Below are positions 15,143 to 23,316 of a stretch of DNA of 64,000 nucleotides, piece by piece. The position numbers and the translations under genes are program-made. The DNA lies in NCBI GenBank assembly GCA_036378175.1, contig DASUWY010000034.1:117998-181997 (forward strand). The letters are read 5' to 3'. Within the stretch, counting starts at the first letter, position 1, and each line of letters opens with the position of its first letter. The stretch comes from Thermoleophilaceae bacterium. GTDB taxonomy: Bacteria; Actinomycetota; Thermoleophilia; Solirubrobacterales; Thermoleophilaceae. Below the pieces are notes generated by a model. The model had not been told where the DNA came from, ran no database searches, and worked only from the letters and a program-made list of their open reading frames with translations.

Positions 15143-16243
15143 ATGCGCGTGCAACTCGTGGATCCCTCGGCGTTCACCCCGCCTTACGACCGCTCCCTGG
15201 CGGCGGCCCTTGCGCGTGCCGGGGTGGACGTCGAGCTCGTCACGAGCCGTTTCCTCTACGGCACGGTACCCCCGGCGGAGGGATACGAAGTTAAGGAGCT
15301 GTTCTATCGGCGTGCGAGCGCCCGCGGGCTCGGCGCGCGCGGCCGGCGGCTCCGCAAGCTCGGCGAGCACGTCCTGGACATGCTGCGCTACCGGCGCCAT
15401 GCCGAGACGGCCGATCTCGTGCACTGGCAGTGGCTGAGCGTCGAGCAGCTCGACGCCTGGCTGCTCGCGCCGCGCCGCCCGCGAGTGCTCACCGCCCACA
15501 ACGTGGTTGCGCACGAGCGGCGGCCGGGCCAGGCCGCGGCCCGCAGGCGGGTCCTGCGCGCGATGGACGCGGTGGTGGTGCACTCCGAGCACGGGCGCGA
15601 TCAGGCCGTGGGTCTTGGCACGGATCCCGCGCGCGTGCACGTGATCCCGCACGGCGCGTTCGACTACCTCACGCGGCAGGAGGGCGAGCTGCCGCTGCCT
15701 GCCGAGCTCGCCGCCGTGGACGGCCCGGTGGTGCTGTTCTTCGGCCTGATTCGCGACTACAAGGGCGTGGACGTGCTGCTGCGCGCCTGGCGCGAGGTGC
15801 CGGACGCGGAGCTCTGGGTGGTGGGGATGCCGCGGGTGGACATGGCGCCGCTCCGGGCGCTCGCGCCGGAGCGGGTGCGCTTCGTGCCGCGCTTCGTGAG
15901 CGATCTCGAGCTTCCGGCGTACTTCCGCCGCGCCGATCTGGTGGTGCTGCCCTACCGCGACGCCGACCAGTCGGGGGTTCTCTACACGGCGCTCGCCTTC
16001 GGCAAGCCGCTCGTGCTGTCGGACGTCGGCGGCTTCGGCGAGGTGGCGGCGCATGGGGCCGCGCGCCTCGTGCCACCGGGGGACGAAGGCGCGCTGGCCG
16101 GCGCGCTGCGCGACCTGCTTGCGGAGCCGCAGGCGCGGGCCCGACTGGCCGAGAACGCACGCCGAGCCGCGGCGGGGCCGTACTCGTGGGACAGCGTCGC
16201 CCGGCGGACGCTGGCGCTCTACCGCGAGCTCCTTGACGCATAA
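15143..16243 (+). CDS. Glycosyltransferase family 4
   Basis: 366 residues from the ATG at 15143. The open frame reaches far upstream, but that part is the antisense of the family 2 gene. GT-B fold: N-terminal Rossmann domain starting RVQLVDPSAFTPPYDRSLAAAL, VLTAHNVVAHE, DAVVVHSEHGRDQ, then the C-terminal donor domain with VVLFFGLIRDYKGVDVLLRA and DQSGVLYTALAFGKPLVLSDVGGFGEV, where the donor-binding glutamate is in the final GEV. It is followed after 8 bases by another glycosyltransferase. Acceptor and sugar are unknown; the context is assembly of an exported polysaccharide. Confidence 0.92.
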   Translation: MRVQLVDPSAFTPPYDRSLAAALARAGVDVELVTSRFLYGTVPPAEGYEVKELFYRRASARGLGARGRRLRKLGEHVLDMLRYRRHAETADLVHWQWLSVEQLDAWLLAPRRPRVLTAHNVVAHERRPGQAAARRRVLRAMDAVVVHSEHGRDQAVGLGTDPARVHVIPHGAFDYLTRQEGELPLPAELAAVDGPVVLFFGLIRDYKGVDVLLRAWREVPDAELWVVGMPRVDMAPLRALAPERVRFVPRFVSDLELPAYFRRADLVVLPYRDADQSGVLYTALAFGKPLVLSDVGGFGEVAAHGAARLVPPGDEGALAGALRDLLAEPQARARLAENARRAAAGPYSWDSVARRTLALYRELLDA

Positions 16244-16251
16244 TCGCGCGC

Positions 16252-17367
16252 GTGCTCGCCCTCGAGATCGTGTTCTGGTGCTCCCTCGGGCTGCTCGTGT
16301 ACACGCACGCGGGCTACCCGCTGCTTCTCTTGGCACTTGCCCGCGGGCGCCGCGAATCGCTGCCGGCCGACCCGGCCGAGCCGCCCACCGTGTCGCTGGT
16401 GGTGGCCGCATATGACGAGGAGGGCGTGATCGAGGAGAAGGTGCGGAACGCGCTGGCGCTCGACTATCCGCGCGATCGCCTCGAGCTGATCGTCGCGTCC
16501 GACGGCTCAGAGGACCGCACAGTCGAGCTCGCGACCGCCGCCGGCGCCGATGTGGTGCTCGACCTCCCGCGAGTGGGCAAGGCGGCCGCGCAGGACGCGG
16601 CGGTGGAGAGCGCGCGCGGAGAGATCGTGGCGTTCTCGGATGCCAACAGCCTGTGGGCGCCGGACGCGCTGCGCAGGCTCGTGGCGCCGCTCTCGGACCC
16701 GTCGGTGGGATATGTGTGCGGCCAGGTGCGCTTCACCTCGAGCGACGGCGCCGCGAACCAGGAGGGCGCCTACTGGCGCTACGAGATGGCGGTGCGCTCG
16801 CTCGAGTCGCGCCTCGGCGGGATCACCGCCGGCAACGGCGCGATCTACGCCCTGCGGCGCTTCCACTACAAGCCGGGCGACCCGTACACGGGCGACCTCT
16901 CGCTTCCGTTCCGGATGGCGCGCCGCGGGCTGCGCGCGGTGTACGCGGCGAGCGCGCTGGCGGAGGAGCCGATGGTGCCCACGCTCGAGGGCGAGTTCCG
17001 GCGCAAGCGGCGGATGATGAGCCGCGCGTTCGGCACGGTGCTGCGCGGTGGCATGCTCAACCCGCGCGGCTACTCACCGCTGTTCGGCTTCGAGCTGTTC
17101 TCGCACCGGGTGCTGCGGTACGGCTCGCCCCTGCTTCACCTCGTCGCGCTCGGCACGAACATCGCCCTGCTCGGGCATGGGGCCATCTACGCCGTGATGC
17201 TCGGCCTGCAGATCGCGTTCCTCGCGGCGGCGGCGCTGGGGGCGTTCGTGCCGCTCAGGCCACTGAGGCTCGCCTACTACTACGTCCTCGTCACAGCCTC
17301 GATAGCGGTGGGCTTCGTGGACTGGCTACGGGGTGGCACCCCGCTCGTGTGGGAGAAGGAGCGGTGA
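16252..17367 (+). CDS. Membrane glycosyltransferase family 2
   Basis: 371 residues from the GTG at 16252. An N-terminal helix (4-25), a GT-A catalytic domain (VSLVVAAYDEEGVIEEKV, LELIVASDGSEDRT, AFSDANSLW as the DxD equivalent, GITAGNGAIYALRR) and three C-terminal helices (about 285-355). The order matches processive or polyprenyl-anchored GT2 enzymes. The usual QxxRW is replaced by KRRMMSRAFG, so processivity is uncertain. Its stop overlaps the start of the sugar-phosphate transferase gene by four bases inside a heptamer repeat. Confidence 0.9.
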   Translation: MLALEIVFWCSLGLLVYTHAGYPLLLLALARGRRESLPADPAEPPTVSLVVAAYDEEGVIEEKVRNALALDYPRDRLELIVASDGSEDRTVELATAAGADVVLDLPRVGKAAAQDAAVESARGEIVAFSDANSLWAPDALRRLVAPLSDPSVGYVCGQVRFTSSDGAANQEGAYWRYEMAVRSLESRLGGITAGNGAIYALRRFHYKPGDPYTGDLSLPFRMARRGLRAVYAASALAEEPMVPTLEGEFRRKRRMMSRAFGTVLRGGMLNPRGYSPLFGFELFSHRVLRYGSPLLHLVALGTNIALLGHGAIYAVMLGLQIAFLAAAALGAFVPLRPLRLAYYYVLVTASIAVGFVDWLRGGTPLVWEKER

Positions 17368-17957
17368 GGTCGCAGGTCGCAGGTCGCAGGTCGCAGGTCC
17401 CGGGAGCGCTCGACTTCCTGATCGCGGTCGTCGGGCTCGTTCTCACCTCGCCGTTGCTCGTGATCGCGATCGTCGCGATTCGGCTCGAGTCGCGTGGCTC
17501 GCCGATCTTCAAGCAGCGGCGCGTGGGCAAGGACGGCGTGCCGTTCGACATGTACAAGCTGCGCACGATGGTGTCCGGATCCGACAGCGGCCCGGACCTG
17601 CCGCTGAGCGAGGGCGACCCGCGGATAACGCGCGTGGGCGCGCTGCTGCGCCGCTACTCGCTCGACGAACTGCCCAACCTCGTGAACGTGCTGCGCGGCG
17701 AGATGGCGATCGTTGGGCCGCGACCCACGATCCCACCACAGGTGGAGCGCTACACCGATCGCCAGCGGCGCCGCCTCGAGGTGAAGCCCGGGCTCACAGG
17801 CTGGGCGCAGGTGAACGGGCGCGTGTCGCTGTCATGGCCGGAACGGATCGAGCTCGACATCTGGTACGTGGAGCACCGCTCGCTGTGGCTCGACCTGCGC
17901 ATCCTCGTGAAGACGTTCTGGCTGCTCGTCTCGGGCCACGGCCTGTACTCGGGTTGA
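17364..17957 (+). CDS. Undecaprenyl-phosphate sugar-1-phosphate transferase (initiating enzyme)
   Basis: 197 residues from the GTG at 17364, coupled to the preceding gene (GTGA). One helix (about 16-36) and the compact catalytic domain of the bacterial sugar transferase family (PglC-like small form): KQRRVGKDGVPFDMYKLRTM, SLDELPNLVNVLRGEMAIVGPRP with the catalytic Asp-Glu pair, and VKPGLTGWAQVNGR. It starts a glycan by moving a sugar-1-phosphate to undecaprenyl phosphate, which ties the whole block to lipid-linked assembly. The first ten codons are four tandem copies of a 7-base repeat, so slippage there would shift the frame. Confidence 0.94.
   Translation: MRSQVAGRRSQVPGALDFLIAVVGLVLTSPLLVIAIVAIRLESRGSPIFKQRRVGKDGVPFDMYKLRTMVSGSDSGPDLPLSEGDPRITRVGALLRRYSLDELPNLVNVLRGEMAIVGPRPTIPPQVERYTDRQRRRLEVKPGLTGWAQVNGRVSLSWPERIELDIWYVEHRSLWLDLRILVKTFWLLVSGHGLYSG
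17367..17399 (+). repeat. Tandem heptamer AGGTCGC, four copies plus a variant
   Basis: Perfect copies begin at 17367, 17374, 17381 and 17388, then AGGTCCC. The array starts at the last base of the upstream stop codon and lies inside the N-terminal coding part of the sugar transferase. A 7-base unit is not a multiple of three, so copy-number change would switch frame. Confidence 0.85.
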
Positions 17958-17959
17958 AA

Positions 17960-17965
17960 TAGGCT
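17960..17965 (+). promoter_or_regulatory. Candidate -10 hexamer TAGGCT
   Basis: Eight bases before the GTG at 17974 and just after the upstream stop codon. It would give a leaderless mRNA; no Shine-Dalgarno sequence is present. Confidence 0.35.
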
Positions 17966-17973
17966 GCTCAACC

Positions 17974-18489
17974 GTGCGGGTCGGGCTGAGGGACTTCCTG
18001 CCGATGGACGCCCATGCGGTGCATCGCTGGTTCAACACGCCGCAGGTGATCGAGGGGCTGGTGGAGCAGCGCGATTCCTTCAGCGAGGAGGAGGCGCGGC
18101 GCTGGGTGGAACGCGCATCGCTGAGCGAGGGGCCGGACCTGAAGTGGGCCGTGACGGTGGACGAGCGCCCGGAGCCCGCTGGTTTCACTGCGCTCTACGG
18201 CGTGGGCCGGCAGGCCGCGCCCGAGCTCGGCATCCTGATCGGCGATCCTGACCTGTGGGGCCGCGGCGTGGGCACCGAGGCCCAGCGCCTCACGATCGCC
18301 AGGGCGTTCGGCGAGCTTGGGGCGCACCGCGTGTTCGAGCTGATCCTGGCCGACAACAGCGCGGCGCGTCACGTGGTCGAGCAGCTTGGCTTTCAGCAGG
18401 AGGGTGTCATGCGCGGTCACGTGCGCCGCAGTGGCCGCCTGCTCGACGTGGTGGTGTACGGGCTCAGGCCCGAGGACTTCACGGCGTGA
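17974..18489 (+). CDS. GNAT N-acetyltransferase (RimJ/RimL type)
   Basis: 171 residues from a GTG. It has the layout of the Acetyltransf_3 family: RVGLRDFLPMDAHAVHRWFNTP at the start, PELGILIGDPDLWGRGVGTEAQRLTI (about 88-113) with the acetyl-CoA pyrophosphate loop in GRGVGTEA, and the C-terminal DNSAARHVVEQLGFQQEGVMRGHVRR. Relatives acetylate ribosomal proteins, amino sugars or antibiotics. Position among polysaccharide genes and coupling to the FemAB-like gene (GTGA overlap) make an amino-sugar acetylation possible, but the substrate is unknown. Confidence 0.9.
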   Translation: MRVGLRDFLPMDAHAVHRWFNTPQVIEGLVEQRDSFSEEEARRWVERASLSEGPDLKWAVTVDERPEPAGFTALYGVGRQAAPELGILIGDPDLWGRGVGTEAQRLTIARAFGELGAHRVFELILADNSAARHVVEQLGFQQEGVMRGHVRRSGRLLDVVVYGLRPEDFTA

Positions 18490-19400
18490 GGGCGGAGCTG
18501 ATCGAGGACGGTGGCGAGCGAGCCCGCGACGCCGCCTTCTTCCGCAGCGACGAGTACCAGCGGGCGGAGAAGGTCACGCACTCTCTCGTGGTGGAGGGCC
18601 GCTTTGCCGCGGGGCTCGTGGTGCGCGAGGTGCCGGGGGGCGACGGCGCGCTCGACGCCACGTCCGCATACGGGTATCCGGGTGCCGTCGTGCCGAGCGC
18701 GCCCGAGCCGCTCGACCCGCGCGACGTGGACTGGTCGGGCACCGGCCTCGTGAGCGTGTTCCTGCGCGACAGCGTGGGCGGCGAGCCGTGCCTCGAGGGC
18801 GGCACGCTGCGCAGCGAGGTGCAGCTCGTGGACCCGCGCGCGGAGATCGAGATCCGCTCCACTCACGCGCGCCACATCCGCCGCAACGAGCGGCTGGGCT
18901 ACACCACCGCAAAGTCCGATGACGTGGCCACCTTCGGCTCGCTCTACCGAGAGACGATGGCCCGCACGCAGGCGGCGCCGCGCTACTTCTTCGACGATGC
19001 CTACCTCGGGCAGGTGCTGGCCGCTCCGAGCGCGCGCCTTCTGCTCACGCACGCGCCCGACGGCCGCGCCGCCGCCGGCGCGATAGTGGCGGAGAGCGAC
19101 GGCTTCCTGCACTACTTCTTGGGCGGCACCGCGGAAGGCCTGCTCGAGCACTCGCCGTTCAAGACCACGGTGGCCGCGATGATCGACCTCGCGCGCGAAC
19201 TCGAGCTGCCGCTCAACCTCGGCGGCGGCCTCACGCCCGGTGATGCGCTCGAGCATTTCAAGCGCGGCTTCGCCAACGACTCCGCGCCGTTCTACACCCA
19301 CGAGCTCGTGTGTGACCCGCTGGCCTACGAACGCCTCAGCGCCGGCCGCGAGGCGAGCGGCTACTTCCCCCTATACCGCGCGAATGTGGACGGTGCTTGA
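18486..19400 (+). CDS. FemAB/BioF2-like GNAT-fold acyltransferase
   Basis: 304 residues from the GTG at 18486, overlapping the previous stop. The first half begins with a DAAFFRSDEYQRAEKVTHSL-type leader seen in double-GNAT proteins. The second half has HARHIRRNERLGYTTAKSDD, FGSLYRETMARTQAAPRYFFDDAYL and LHYFLGGTAEGLLEHSPFKTTVAAMIDLARE, typical of the FemAB/CelD (Acetyltransf_6) fold. Such enzymes modify peptidoglycan precursors or exopolysaccharide. The 3' end overlaps the convergent amidase gene by 30 bases. Confidence 0.75.
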   Translation: MRAELIEDGGERARDAAFFRSDEYQRAEKVTHSLVVEGRFAAGLVVREVPGGDGALDATSAYGYPGAVVPSAPEPLDPRDVDWSGTGLVSVFLRDSVGGEPCLEGGTLRSEVQLVDPRAEIEIRSTHARHIRRNERLGYTTAKSDDVATFGSLYRETMARTQAAPRYFFDDAYLGQVLAAPSARLLLTHAPDGRAAAGAIVAESDGFLHYFLGGTAEGLLEHSPFKTTVAAMIDLARELELPLNLGGGLTPGDALEHFKRGFANDSAPFYTHELVCDPLAYERLSAGREASGYFPLYRANVDGA

Positions 19401-21026
19401 GCCGGCTTTGAGGTTGGAGCGGTCACCCGAGAACAGCACGCGGTAGCTGTACAGGCCCGGCGCCGGCAGGCGGTACGCCTTCCGGAAGCGACCGTGCTTC
19501 GCCCGCAGCGTGAAGCTCGCCACCCGCACGTTCCTCCGCCCAACCCGGCGGTTGATCACCAGGCGCACACGGCTCTTTGCCGGCTGGATCACGCCGCTGA
19601 TGATCGGTGTGCGGCCCGCCCGCGTGTGCTTCACGGAACGGCGGATCACGATGCGCGGCCGCACCCGGAGGTTGAGCCGGGCCGAGGTGCTCGGCAGATG
19701 GCCGGCGTCGCCGGCGTAGACCACGCGGAACTGATGGGCCACGTGCGGGGCGAGCGGCACCGAGAAGGTGCCGTCCGCGGCCGACGCTCCCTGCGCGATC
19801 GTGTGCCAGCTCCCCTTGCCGTACAGCTGGACCTGCAGGGGACCGGCCAGCGGCGTGCTGTCGATCAGCGTGAGCGTGCCTGTGATCGCGGTCTTCTGCG
19901 GGTAGACGAGCAGGGACGGCTGGAACGCGGCCGTGAGCCGCGTGCGCTGCTTGGCCACCGTCACGTTGCCCACCAGCGCGCGGAGCGCGGGGAGCTGCCC
20001 GTAGAGGTCGGTGCCGGGGCAGTCTGTCGCGTCCACGTCGCGGTGCCCCGAGATGCGGTCGAGCGTGACGGGCGTGCCGGCGGGGTAGCGGTTGTCGCTG
20101 CCGCCGCCGGAGGTGAGCGTCACGCTCCCGCTCGTGGGCGAGCCGCTCAGCGGCAGCTTCCAGCGGATGAGCTGCGCCATCGCGTTCATCGCCGCGTCCG
20201 TCTCCGGCACGCTGTCGAACGTGCCGATGTTGGCGATGCCGGTGGACTCCGAGTTGAAGCCCTGCGCGTGTGCGCCCACCACCGGCTGGTTGATCCCCCC
20301 GGCGCGGCCCTCCCAGAGGGTGCCGAACTTGTCGACGAGGAAGTTGTAGCCAATGTCGTTCCAGCCGTTCGAGTTTCGGTGGTAGCGGCAGATGCCGAGG
20401 ATGATCGAGGGCACGTCGGCGGGCTGGTAGTCGTTCAGCGACACCGTGTGGTGAACAAACGCCACCTGCACGCTGCCGAACTCGGGAGCGGTGCGCGGCG
20501 GGCACTGATTGGTCGGGTCCCAGGCGCTCCGGGGCTGGATCGCGGGCTGCCCCGCCTGTGCGCGCAGCGCGCGCGGATGCCAGCCGTCGCTCGTCACCCG
20601 AACGAAGTGAAGGCGCAGCCCGGGCACGCGGCTCGACAGCCGGTACTGCACCCAGTCGGCGCTTCCCACCCAGACCGGAGACGACTCGCCCTGCCTCGCG
20701 CGGCCCTCGCCCGCCTGCGGATCGGGCGCTCCGTCGGGGGCGCCCGGCAGCCTGATCCAGCGCGTCCAGCGGTGGCCGCTGCGGCGCACCCGAAGTGCGA
20801 TCGCCGGTTGCGCGGCACCCCGCCAGCGCAACCCGACGAGGCTGAAGCGCCGCGGCGCGCGCAGCGGCTTCGACACCACGCGAGCGTGCGAGGCGGATGC
20901 GGCGGTGGCCGGTGGCGCCAGCTCGAAATCGCTCGCATGCGGCGTTCCGGCTCGCGCCGCGGGTGACACGGCGAGCACGAGCAGGCAGGCGGACAGGAGC
21001 GAGCGCTTCACAGAACGACGGAACAC
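19371..21026 (-). CDS. Secreted N-acetylmuramoyl-L-alanine amidase with PGRP domain
   Basis: 551 residues from the GTG at 21026; GTG at 21011 gives the neatest signal peptide (KRSLLSACLLVLAVSPAARA), and a TTG at 21083 is also in frame. After an N-terminal beta-rich region comes the PGRP/amidase_2 domain: VAFVHHTVSLNDY (zinc His), HRNSNGWNDIGYNFLVDKFGTLWEGRAGG, and ISGHRDVDATDCPG (His and Cys ligands), so the zinc site looks complete. The C-terminal 180 residues form two Ig-like beta domains (TAITGTLTLIDSTPLAGPLQVQ, TPIISGVIQPAKSRVRLVI). It should cleave peptidoglycan stem peptides outside the cell. Confidence 0.92.
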   Translation of the reverse strand: MFRRSVKRSLLSACLLVLAVSPAARAGTPHASDFELAPPATAASASHARVVSKPLRAPRRFSLVGLRWRGAAQPAIALRVRRSGHRWTRWIRLPGAPDGAPDPQAGEGRARQGESSPVWVGSADWVQYRLSSRVPGLRLHFVRVTSDGWHPRALRAQAGQPAIQPRSAWDPTNQCPPRTAPEFGSVQVAFVHHTVSLNDYQPADVPSIILGICRYHRNSNGWNDIGYNFLVDKFGTLWEGRAGGINQPVVGAHAQGFNSESTGIANIGTFDSVPETDAAMNAMAQLIRWKLPLSGSPTSGSVTLTSGGGSDNRYPAGTPVTLDRISGHRDVDATDCPGTDLYGQLPALRALVGNVTVAKQRTRLTAAFQPSLLVYPQKTAITGTLTLIDSTPLAGPLQVQLYGKGSWHTIAQGASAADGTFSVPLAPHVAHQFRVVYAGDAGHLPSTSARLNLRVRPRIVIRRSVKHTRAGRTPIISGVIQPAKSRVRLVINRRVGRRNVRVASFTLRAKHGRFRKAYRLPAPGLYSYRVLFSGDRSNLKAGSSTVHIRAV

Positions 21027-21093
21027 GCTGGCAGCGCGCGCGCTGCGGTGGTGGGAAAAACCTTGCAGCGGTGGCCGCTGCAACGCCCGTTGC

Positions 21094-21726
21094 TCAGCCG
21101 GCCCTGTCGCGGTAGGCGGAGCGGAAGTCGCGCAGCGCGTCGAACGTGAACCCGTTCAGGCTGCTGCAGCCGAGGTAGTGGCGCCAGGCGGTAACCGCTA
21201 CCGCGTACGGCATGCCGGTCTGGTTCACGGTGAGGATCACGTGCCGCGGATCCTCGTTCACGAGCGTCTTGAGCTGGCCGCGCAGCTTCGGTGGGGCGCC
21301 GGGAGCGAACTGGTAGATCACGCGACCTCGCGCGAGCGCTCGCACCAGCTTCGACGTTCCGGCGGGCTCGTCGTAGATCCCGTCGGCGGCCGGCGCGGGA
21401 TCGCTTGGGCCCGATGTGGGCGGATTGGTCCGGTACTGGATGCGCGCGCTCGTCTGCTCGCTGCCGTAGCTCGGGAAGCTGCGCAGGGTGCAGCGCGCCT
21501 TCGCCGCGGCGCTGCCCAGTGAGCGCACGCGCGGCGCCGGGATCGAGGCCGCGGGATAGACAGAGGCCGAGCCGCCCGTCGGGCGAGCGCCGCTGCTGCC
21601 CCCGGTGGTCACCGCGACGATCCAGATCGCCGTGACGGCGAGCGCGGCCACCCCGAACACCATGAGCTGCCGAACCCTCCGCCGGTCCGACGCCGCGCGC
21701 TCGGCCTCGGTGCGCTCAGCCGTCAT
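21094..21726 (-). CDS. DUF3105 membrane protein
   Basis: 210 residues from the ATG at 21726, overlapping the upstream hydrolase stop by 11 bases. A charged N-terminus precedes one membrane helix (about 20-38). The extracytoplasmic domain contains YRTNPPTSGPSDPAPAADGIYDE, the core of the DUF3105 family, although the His commonly found after SGP is Ser here. YLGCSSLNGFTFDALRDFRSAYRD closes the domain. Function of the family is unknown. Confidence 0.82.
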   Translation of the reverse strand: MTAERTEAERAASDRRRVRQLMVFGVAALAVTAIWIVAVTTGGSSGARPTGGSASVYPAASIPAPRVRSLGSAAAKARCTLRSFPSYGSEQTSARIQYRTNPPTSGPSDPAPAADGIYDEPAGTSKLVRALARGRVIYQFAPGAPPKLRGQLKTLVNEDPRHVILTVNQTGMPYAVAVTAWRHYLGCSSLNGFTFDALRDFRSAYRDRAG

Positions 21727-22615
21727 CGCGGCGGAGCCGCTGCGGCCCCCGCCTCGCGCGGCCCGCGCCGGCCGCGCGGCCGCCGTGATTCTGCTGCCGC
21801 GGCTTCGGCTTCCAGCAGTCGTCAACGAAGCCCGCGATCTCGCCAGTGAGCCGCTCGGGGGTGAGCCGAAGCTCGAAGATCGAGCTCGCCTCCACCAGCC
21901 GCGCGTTCGGCAGCTCGCGAACGAGCATGTCGGAGTCCGAGAAGGGGTGCACGGGGTCGCGCGAGTGCCCGATCACGAGCGCGCGGGCCTTGATGGTGCG
22001 CCGCTCGGCGCGCGGCGGCGCGGTGCGGCCGAAGAAGAGCCCCTGGAGGACGGCGGCGGACGGCGCCGGGTCCTGGCTCGCCCAGTCGAGTCCGACGTCC
22101 CAGAGGTTGTGCAGGCCACGGGGCACGCGCCGCGCCACCTGGTTCACGAGCCGGGTGAGCGGCGCGCCGAAGGTGAAGCCCACGAGCATCGGCGTGAACG
22201 CCAGCGCGCAGGCCACCAGCGCGTTGTCCAGCACCGGCATCTCCACGATCAGGCCCTGCATCCGGCCGGGCGCGAGCATCGCGGTCTCGAGCGTGACGTT
22301 GGCGCCGAGTGACGTTCCGCCCACCACGGCGCGCCGGATGTCGAGGTGGTCGAGCAAGCCCACCACCTGCTCGGCGAAGAGCGTCATCGAGTAGCGCCAC
22401 ATGTCGGTGGGGCGGTCGGACTCGCCGTGGCCCAGGAGGTCCAGGCTCACCACTCGACGCCCGCGCTCGGCCAGCGAACGCGCCAACGGGTCCTGCATCT
22501 TCCGCGACAGCAGGAGCCCGGGAAGCAGCACGACCGTCTCGGACCCAGACCCGTACACGTCATAGACGAGCCGCTGCCCGTCATGGAGGAAATCGCCGGT
22601 GATGAAGTCAGTCAC
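21716..22615 (-). CDS. Alpha/beta hydrolase, catalytic histidine not evident
   Basis: 299 residues. Oxyanion-side VVLLPGLLLSRKMQDPL, LDLLGHGESDRP, and the nucleophile elbow GGTSLGAN with Ser102; HSRDPVHPFSD supplies the acidic residue. In the segment where the catalytic His normally sits (before the final LTPERLTGEIAGFVDD helix) the sequence is EASSIFELRL, with no His. Either the His comes from elsewhere or the protein is not a classical hydrolase. The C-terminal tail of about 30 residues is Arg/Gly-rich. It is coupled to the DUF3105 gene. Confidence 0.85.
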   Translation of the reverse strand: MTDFITGDFLHDGQRLVYDVYGSGSETVVLLPGLLLSRKMQDPLARSLAERGRRVVSLDLLGHGESDRPTDMWRYSMTLFAEQVVGLLDHLDIRRAVVGGTSLGANVTLETAMLAPGRMQGLIVEMPVLDNALVACALAFTPMLVGFTFGAPLTRLVNQVARRVPRGLHNLWDVGLDWASQDPAPSAAVLQGLFFGRTAPPRAERRTIKARALVIGHSRDPVHPFSDSDMLVRELPNARLVEASSIFELRLTPERLTGEIAGFVDDCWKPKPRQQNHGGRAAGAGRARRGPQRLRRDDG

Positions 22616-22637
22616 GGGCCCGGAGGATATGCACTAG

Positions 22638-22664
22638 TCACCAGTCACCCGTCACCAGTCACCC
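22638..22664 (-). repeat. Heptamer repeats GTGACTG/GTGACGG at a stop codon
   Basis: Read on minus, four 7-base units (GTGACTG, GTGACGG, GTGACTG, GTGACTA) follow one another. The stop codon (TGA at 22654-22652) of the esterase gene is inside the array. The remainder of the 36-base gap up to the hydrolase start carries no other signal. Confidence 0.75.
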
Positions 22665-23305
22665 GGGACCGCTTCGCGCAACCAGCCTTCCAGCTCCGCT
22701 AAATACGCGGGATCCACCCCGTGCATCATCGGCGACTCCCTCCACGTCACGTCGAGGCCGGCCGCCTCCAGGATCTGCTTCGCCTCGCGGCCGAACTCCA
22801 CGCCGATCACAGGGTCGTGCGTGCCGTGGCCGATCGCCACCGGCAGCCCCTGGCGCGCCTCGAGATCGAGTGCGAAGCCGGGCACGCGCGGGAGGAAGCC
22901 GCTCAGCGCGATGATCCCTGCGGGCGGCGGCCGTTCGGCGCCGAGCCCGAGCGCGTACGACATCACGCTGCCCTGCGAGAAGCCGCCGAGCACGGTGCGC
23001 TCCATCGGCACGTCCAGATCCTCGTTCAGCGAGTCGAGCCAGCCGGACACGCGCTCGAACGTGCGCGTGAAGGTCGACGGATCGGGCGTGGGAATGCCCG
23101 CGAGCTGGTACCAGTGCCATCCGCCGGGCGGAAGGTTGAGCGGTCCGCGGAGCGTGTACCCGGCCAGCCGCCGCTCGGGATCGAGCATGTCGAGCAGCGG
23201 GAAGAGGTCGTTCTCATCGGTGGCGCGCCCGTGCAGCAGCACGAGGGCGCCCTCCGGCTCGCCGGCGGCCGGGCGCTCGCGGTGCACCAGCGAGTCGAGC
23301 GACAT
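22652..23305 (-). CDS. Phospholipase/carboxylesterase family hydrolase
   Basis: 217 residues, a minimal alpha/beta hydrolase of the Abhydrolase_2 family. LVLLHGRATDENDLFPLLDML is the typical N-terminal HG-x-G-x-[DN] region, GGFSQGSVMSYALGL carries nucleophile Ser110, HGTHDPVIGVEFGREA the acid, and SPMMHGVDPAYLAELEGWL the catalytic His. It should hydrolyse carboxyl esters or lysophospholipids in the cytosol. It is encoded between the MocR-type regulator and the other hydrolase, all on minus. Confidence 0.92.
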   Translation of the reverse strand: MSLDSLVHRERPAAGEPEGALVLLHGRATDENDLFPLLDMLDPERRLAGYTLRGPLNLPPGGWHWYQLAGIPTPDPSTFTRTFERVSGWLDSLNEDLDVPMERTVLGGFSQGSVMSYALGLGAERPPPAGIIALSGFLPRVPGFALDLEARQGLPVAIGHGTHDPVIGVEFGREAKQILEAAGLDVTWRESPMMHGVDPAYLAELEGWLREAVPGDW

Positions 23306-23316
23306 GCCGCCGGAGC

